Source: UBA5972 sp964600965 (lineage in GTDB: Bacteria; Pseudomonadota; Alphaproteobacteria; Rhodobacterales; Rhodobacteraceae). From it: a stretch of DNA of 13,945 bases. Every line of letters starts with the position of its first letter. The stretch's first letter is position 1. The notes below the pieces were generated by a model, which worked only from the letters and a program-made list of their open reading frames with translations, was not told where the DNA came from and did not search any database. The stretch covers positions 1 to 13,945 of the forward strand of contig CAZRLO010000074.1 in the NCBI GenBank assembly GCA_964600965.1. Direction: 5' to 3'. Of the stretch, positions 11,877 through 13,945 are shown piece after piece. The position numbers and the translations under genes are program-made.

Positions 11877-13379
11877 ATGGGATTGTTCAACGCCTTTCGC
11901 CGCCACTCCACTGGCGACCCGTCCTCTGTGCGCGCCCGTCTCGAAGGGGCGATGTCACGCCGCCGTCTGCGGGGCTGGCAGCCACCCTTGGAAAACATCA
12001 ACTCGCTGGTGGCCTCGGGAGGGCCGCGTCTGTTGGCGCGGTCGCGGGAACTGGTGGTCACCAACGGCTACGCCGCCAATGCCTGCGAGGCTTATGCCGC
12101 CAATCTGGTTGGCGACGGGATCAAACCCTCGTCGCTGATCGAGGACGGGGAGCTTCGCGATCGGGTCCAACGCCTGTGGCTGGCCTGGACCAATCAGGCG
12201 GACGCTGACGGGCTGACGGATTTTTATGGGCTGCAGGCGATGATTGCCCGTGAGATGTTTGTGGCGGGCGAATGCTTCGTGCGCATCCGGCCAAGGCGTT
12301 CTGAGGACGGCTTGCTGGTGCCGATGCAGTTGCAGCTGCTGCAATCGGAAATGCTGCCGTTCGAGAAAACCGAGACAGCGCCAAACGGCAACCCGATCCG
12401 CTGCGGCATCGAGTTCGATCTGATCGGACGCCGCGTCGCCTATCACTTCCGCCGCCGCCATCCCGGTGACAGCACGGACCGGGGGGACGTAATTCCGGAA
12501 ACCAGCCGCGTGCCGGCCGAGGATGTGCTCCACATCTACCGCCCGATCGACGCGGGGCAAATCAGGGGGCTGCCACATGTGGCCCCGGCGATGGTGCGGC
12601 TGTTTCTGCTCGATCAATACGATGACGCCGAACTCGACCGCAAGAAAACCGCTGCCATGTTCGCGGGCTTTGTCACCAAAAACGCGCCCGAAGATCCAAT
12701 GATGGGCGAGATCGAGGACGAAGGCACCGGCATTGGCATCGCCAGCCTCGAGCCCGGCACCCTGCAGGTTCTGCTGCCCGGCGAAGATATCAAGTTCTCC
12801 AGCCCCGCCGACGTGGGCGGCGGTTATGAGGCGTTTCAGTATCGCACCCTGCTGGCGATCTCGGCGTCCTTGGGTCTGCCGTATCATCTGGTGACCGGCG
12901 ATGTGCGCCAGGCCAATTATTCCAGCCTGCGCGCCGAGCTGGTCGAGTTCCGCCGCCGGATCGGGCAGTTGCAGCACGGGGTGATGGCGCATCAGTTCTG
13001 CCGCCCTGTCTGGACGCGCTGGCTGGAGGCGGCGGCCCTGTCCGGTGCACTCGACCTGCCTGATATGGCCAAGACGGAACCGGTGCACTGGATCCCGCCG
13101 CGTTGGGATTGGGTCGATCCGCTCAAAGACATTCAGGCGCAATTGCTCGGGATCAACGCTGGGCTGATGTCGCGGCGCAAAGCCGTCGAGGCCACCGGTT
13201 ACGATATCGAAGAAATCGACCGCGAGAATGCCGCGGATGCAGAGCGGGCCGCAGGACTTGGCCTGACCTATTCCACCAGCCCCGGCGAGACCCAGGGGGC
13301 GCGGGCCACTCCGCAAAAGCAGGCTGATCCCCAGAAATCGGGCAAGCAAACGGCCAAACTATCCAATCCACAAGGATGA
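11877..13379 (+). CDS. Portal protein, lambda (gpB) family
   Basis: A 500-residue portal protein, close to the usual length for lambda gpB relatives. It forms the ring at the head vertex through which DNA enters and leaves. Recognisable segments are an N-terminal SRRRLRGWQPPLENINSLVA (residues 27-46), then LLARSRELVVTNGYAANACE and AYAANLVGDGIKPSS, a conserved-type AREMFVAGECFVRIRPRR, RVPAEDVLHIYRPIDAGQIRG, then LPHVAPAMVRLFLLDQYDD, and later YEAFQYRTLLAISASLGLPY with GDVRQANYSSLRAELVEFRR. The C-terminus becomes low in complexity and polar (GETQGARATPQKQADPQKSG), as usual. It starts three bases after the gpW stop without a strong ribosome binding site, so translation is probably coupled. The head protease gene follows after four bases. 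Confidence 0.93.
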   Translation: MGLFNAFRRHSTGDPSSVRARLEGAMSRRRLRGWQPPLENINSLVASGGPRLLARSRELVVTNGYAANACEAYAANLVGDGIKPSSLIEDGELRDRVQRLWLAWTNQADADGLTDFYGLQAMIAREMFVAGECFVRIRPRRSEDGLLVPMQLQLLQSEMLPFEKTETAPNGNPIRCGIEFDLIGRRVAYHFRRRHPGDSTDRGDVIPETSRVPAEDVLHIYRPIDAGQIRGLPHVAPAMVRLFLLDQYDDAELDRKKTAAMFAGFVTKNAPEDPMMGEIEDEGTGIGIASLEPGTLQVLLPGEDIKFSSPADVGGGYEAFQYRTLLAISASLGLPYHLVTGDVRQANYSSLRAELVEFRRRIGQLQHGVMAHQFCRPVWTRWLEAAALSGALDLPDMAKTEPVHWIPPRWDWVDPLKDIQAQLLGINAGLMSRRKAVEATGYDIEEIDRENAADAERAAGLGLTYSTSPGETQGARATPQKQADPQKSGKQTAKLSNPQG

Positions 13380-13383
13380 ACCC

Positions 13384-13945
13384 ATGAACAACTGGTATTC
13401 AATCTGCGCTCTTGATGCGGGCGCGGAAATCTCGATCTATGATGGAATTGGCGCTTACGGCGTGTCGGCCAAGGCGTTTCTGGCTGATCTCGGCAAGTTG
13501 CCCGACAAGGCTCCGCTAACGCTCAGGCTCAACAGTCCGGGTGGTTCGGTCTTTGATGCGGTGGCGATCTACAACGCCCTTCAACGCCATACGGGTACTG
13601 TAACCGTGACCATCGACGGCATCGCCGCCTCGGCCGCGTCCTATATTGCCATGGCCGGCGATGAAATCATCATGCCGGAAAATGCCTTTCTGATGATCCA
13701 TGACCCGTCCGGCATGGTGATGGGCACGGCGGCTGATATGCGCGCCATGGCCGATGCGCTCGACAAGATTGGTGCCAGCCTGCTGCGCGGCTATGCCGCA
13801 AAATCCGGCAAGGCGGAAAAGGACATCGCGAAACTGATGGCCAAGGAAACCTGGCTGGATGCCGCCGAGGCGCTGGAGATGGGCTTTGCCGATACCATGG
13901 CCGAGCCGGTCAAAATGGCCGCCAGCTTTGATGTGAGCCGGTTCC
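13384..13945 (+). CDS. ClpP-like head maturation protease (S49/S14 type), 3' end missing
   Basis: A prohead protease of the ClpP-crotonase fold, with 187 codons visible before the window ends. AAGGA at 13372-13376 lies seven bases before ATG 13384. The fold markers are LTLRLNSPGGSVFDAVAIYN at about 45-64 (oxyanion-region GG), DGIAASAASYIAMAGDE at 78-94 with likely nucleophile S83, and AFLMIHDPSGMVMG at 101-114 with likely H106. WLDAAEALEMGFADTM at about 157-172 aligns with the ClpP segment before its C-terminus; the usual catalytic Asp position corresponds to E155 or a nearby residue, so the third catalytic residue is uncertain. In this module such proteases cleave the scaffold (often encoded in the same frame, as in lambda C/Nu3) and capsid subunits. 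A scaffold and major capsid gene should follow beyond the window. Confidence 0.9.
   Translation, partial: MNNWYSICALDAGAEISIYDGIGAYGVSAKAFLADLGKLPDKAPLTLRLNSPGGSVFDAVAIYNALQRHTGTVTVTIDGIAASAASYIAMAGDEIIMPENAFLMIHDPSGMVMGTAADMRAMADALDKIGASLLRGYAAKSGKAEKDIAKLMAKETWLDAAEALEMGFADTMAEPVKMAASFDVSRF

Noticed and set aside
11955..13349. 464-residue open frame on the minus strand
   Set aside because: It is antisense to the portal gene; long mirror frames are expected in GC-rich coding DNA and no ribosome binding site or domain supports it.
1..13945. tRNA genes, attachment sites, insertion sequences or an integrase
   Set aside because: I looked for cloverleaf-like sequence, terminal repeats and recombinase or transposase motifs and saw none, so whether the element is integrated cannot be decided from this window.

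Overview
The window is a GC-rich stretch of a tailed-phage genome or integrated prophage. The host is most likely an alphaproteobacterium, plausibly of the Rhodobacterales. This placement rests on the combination of gene families (P4-type primase-helicase, DUF6362/DUF6378-type proteins, ParB-domain methyltransferase, DUF3489 protein, GpA-type terminase, lambda-type portal) and on high-GC codon use; no rRNA, tRNA or host housekeeping gene is present to confirm it. Neither end of the element is visible: the first gene runs off the left edge and the head protease runs off the right edge.

Layout. (1) 1-697, minus strand: the 5' part of an unrecognised protein, divergent from everything to its right. 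(2) 713-933: divergent intergenic region with a hairpin and repeated GTTTTC hexamers. (3) 934-6038, plus strand: a tightly packed replication/recombination operon in which most neighbours overlap by 1-4 bases. It holds a small protein, a Cas4-like PD-(D/E)XK nuclease with four conserved-type cysteines, a primase/SF3-helicase fusion, a RuvC-like nuclease fused to a second copy of the primase C-terminal domain, a DUF6378-type protein, a 68-residue protein and a DUF6362-type helix-turn-helix protein. (4) 6039-6416: a non-coding region with several copies of a TTTCGTTTCG repeat. (5) 6417-7927: a ParB-domain/adenine-type DNA methyltransferase and a small membrane protein. (6) 7921-8427, minus strand: a DUF3489 winged-helix protein convergent with the membrane protein. 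(7) 8542-13945, plus strand: the packaging and head module (small terminase, large terminase, gpW-like joining protein, lambda-type portal, ClpP-like head protease). It is interrupted at 10974-11602 by a minus-strand RelE/HigB-HigA type toxin-antitoxin pair.

How the genes work together (inference from families): the primase-helicase opens and primes phage DNA, the Cas4-like nuclease processes ends, and the RuvC-like enzyme resolves branched intermediates before packaging. The methyltransferase marks phage DNA. Small and large terminase then cut and package it into proheads built with the portal, the gpW joining protein and the protease. The DUF3489 gene and the toxin-antitoxin pair are accessory genes lying antisense to the late transcript.

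The most unusual points are the primase-C-domain/RuvC fusion, the nested inverted repeat with a 21-bp alternating pyrimidine-purine tract at its 5' end, the TTTCGTTTCG repeats before the methyltransferase, and a toxin promoter that predicts a leaderless mRNA.
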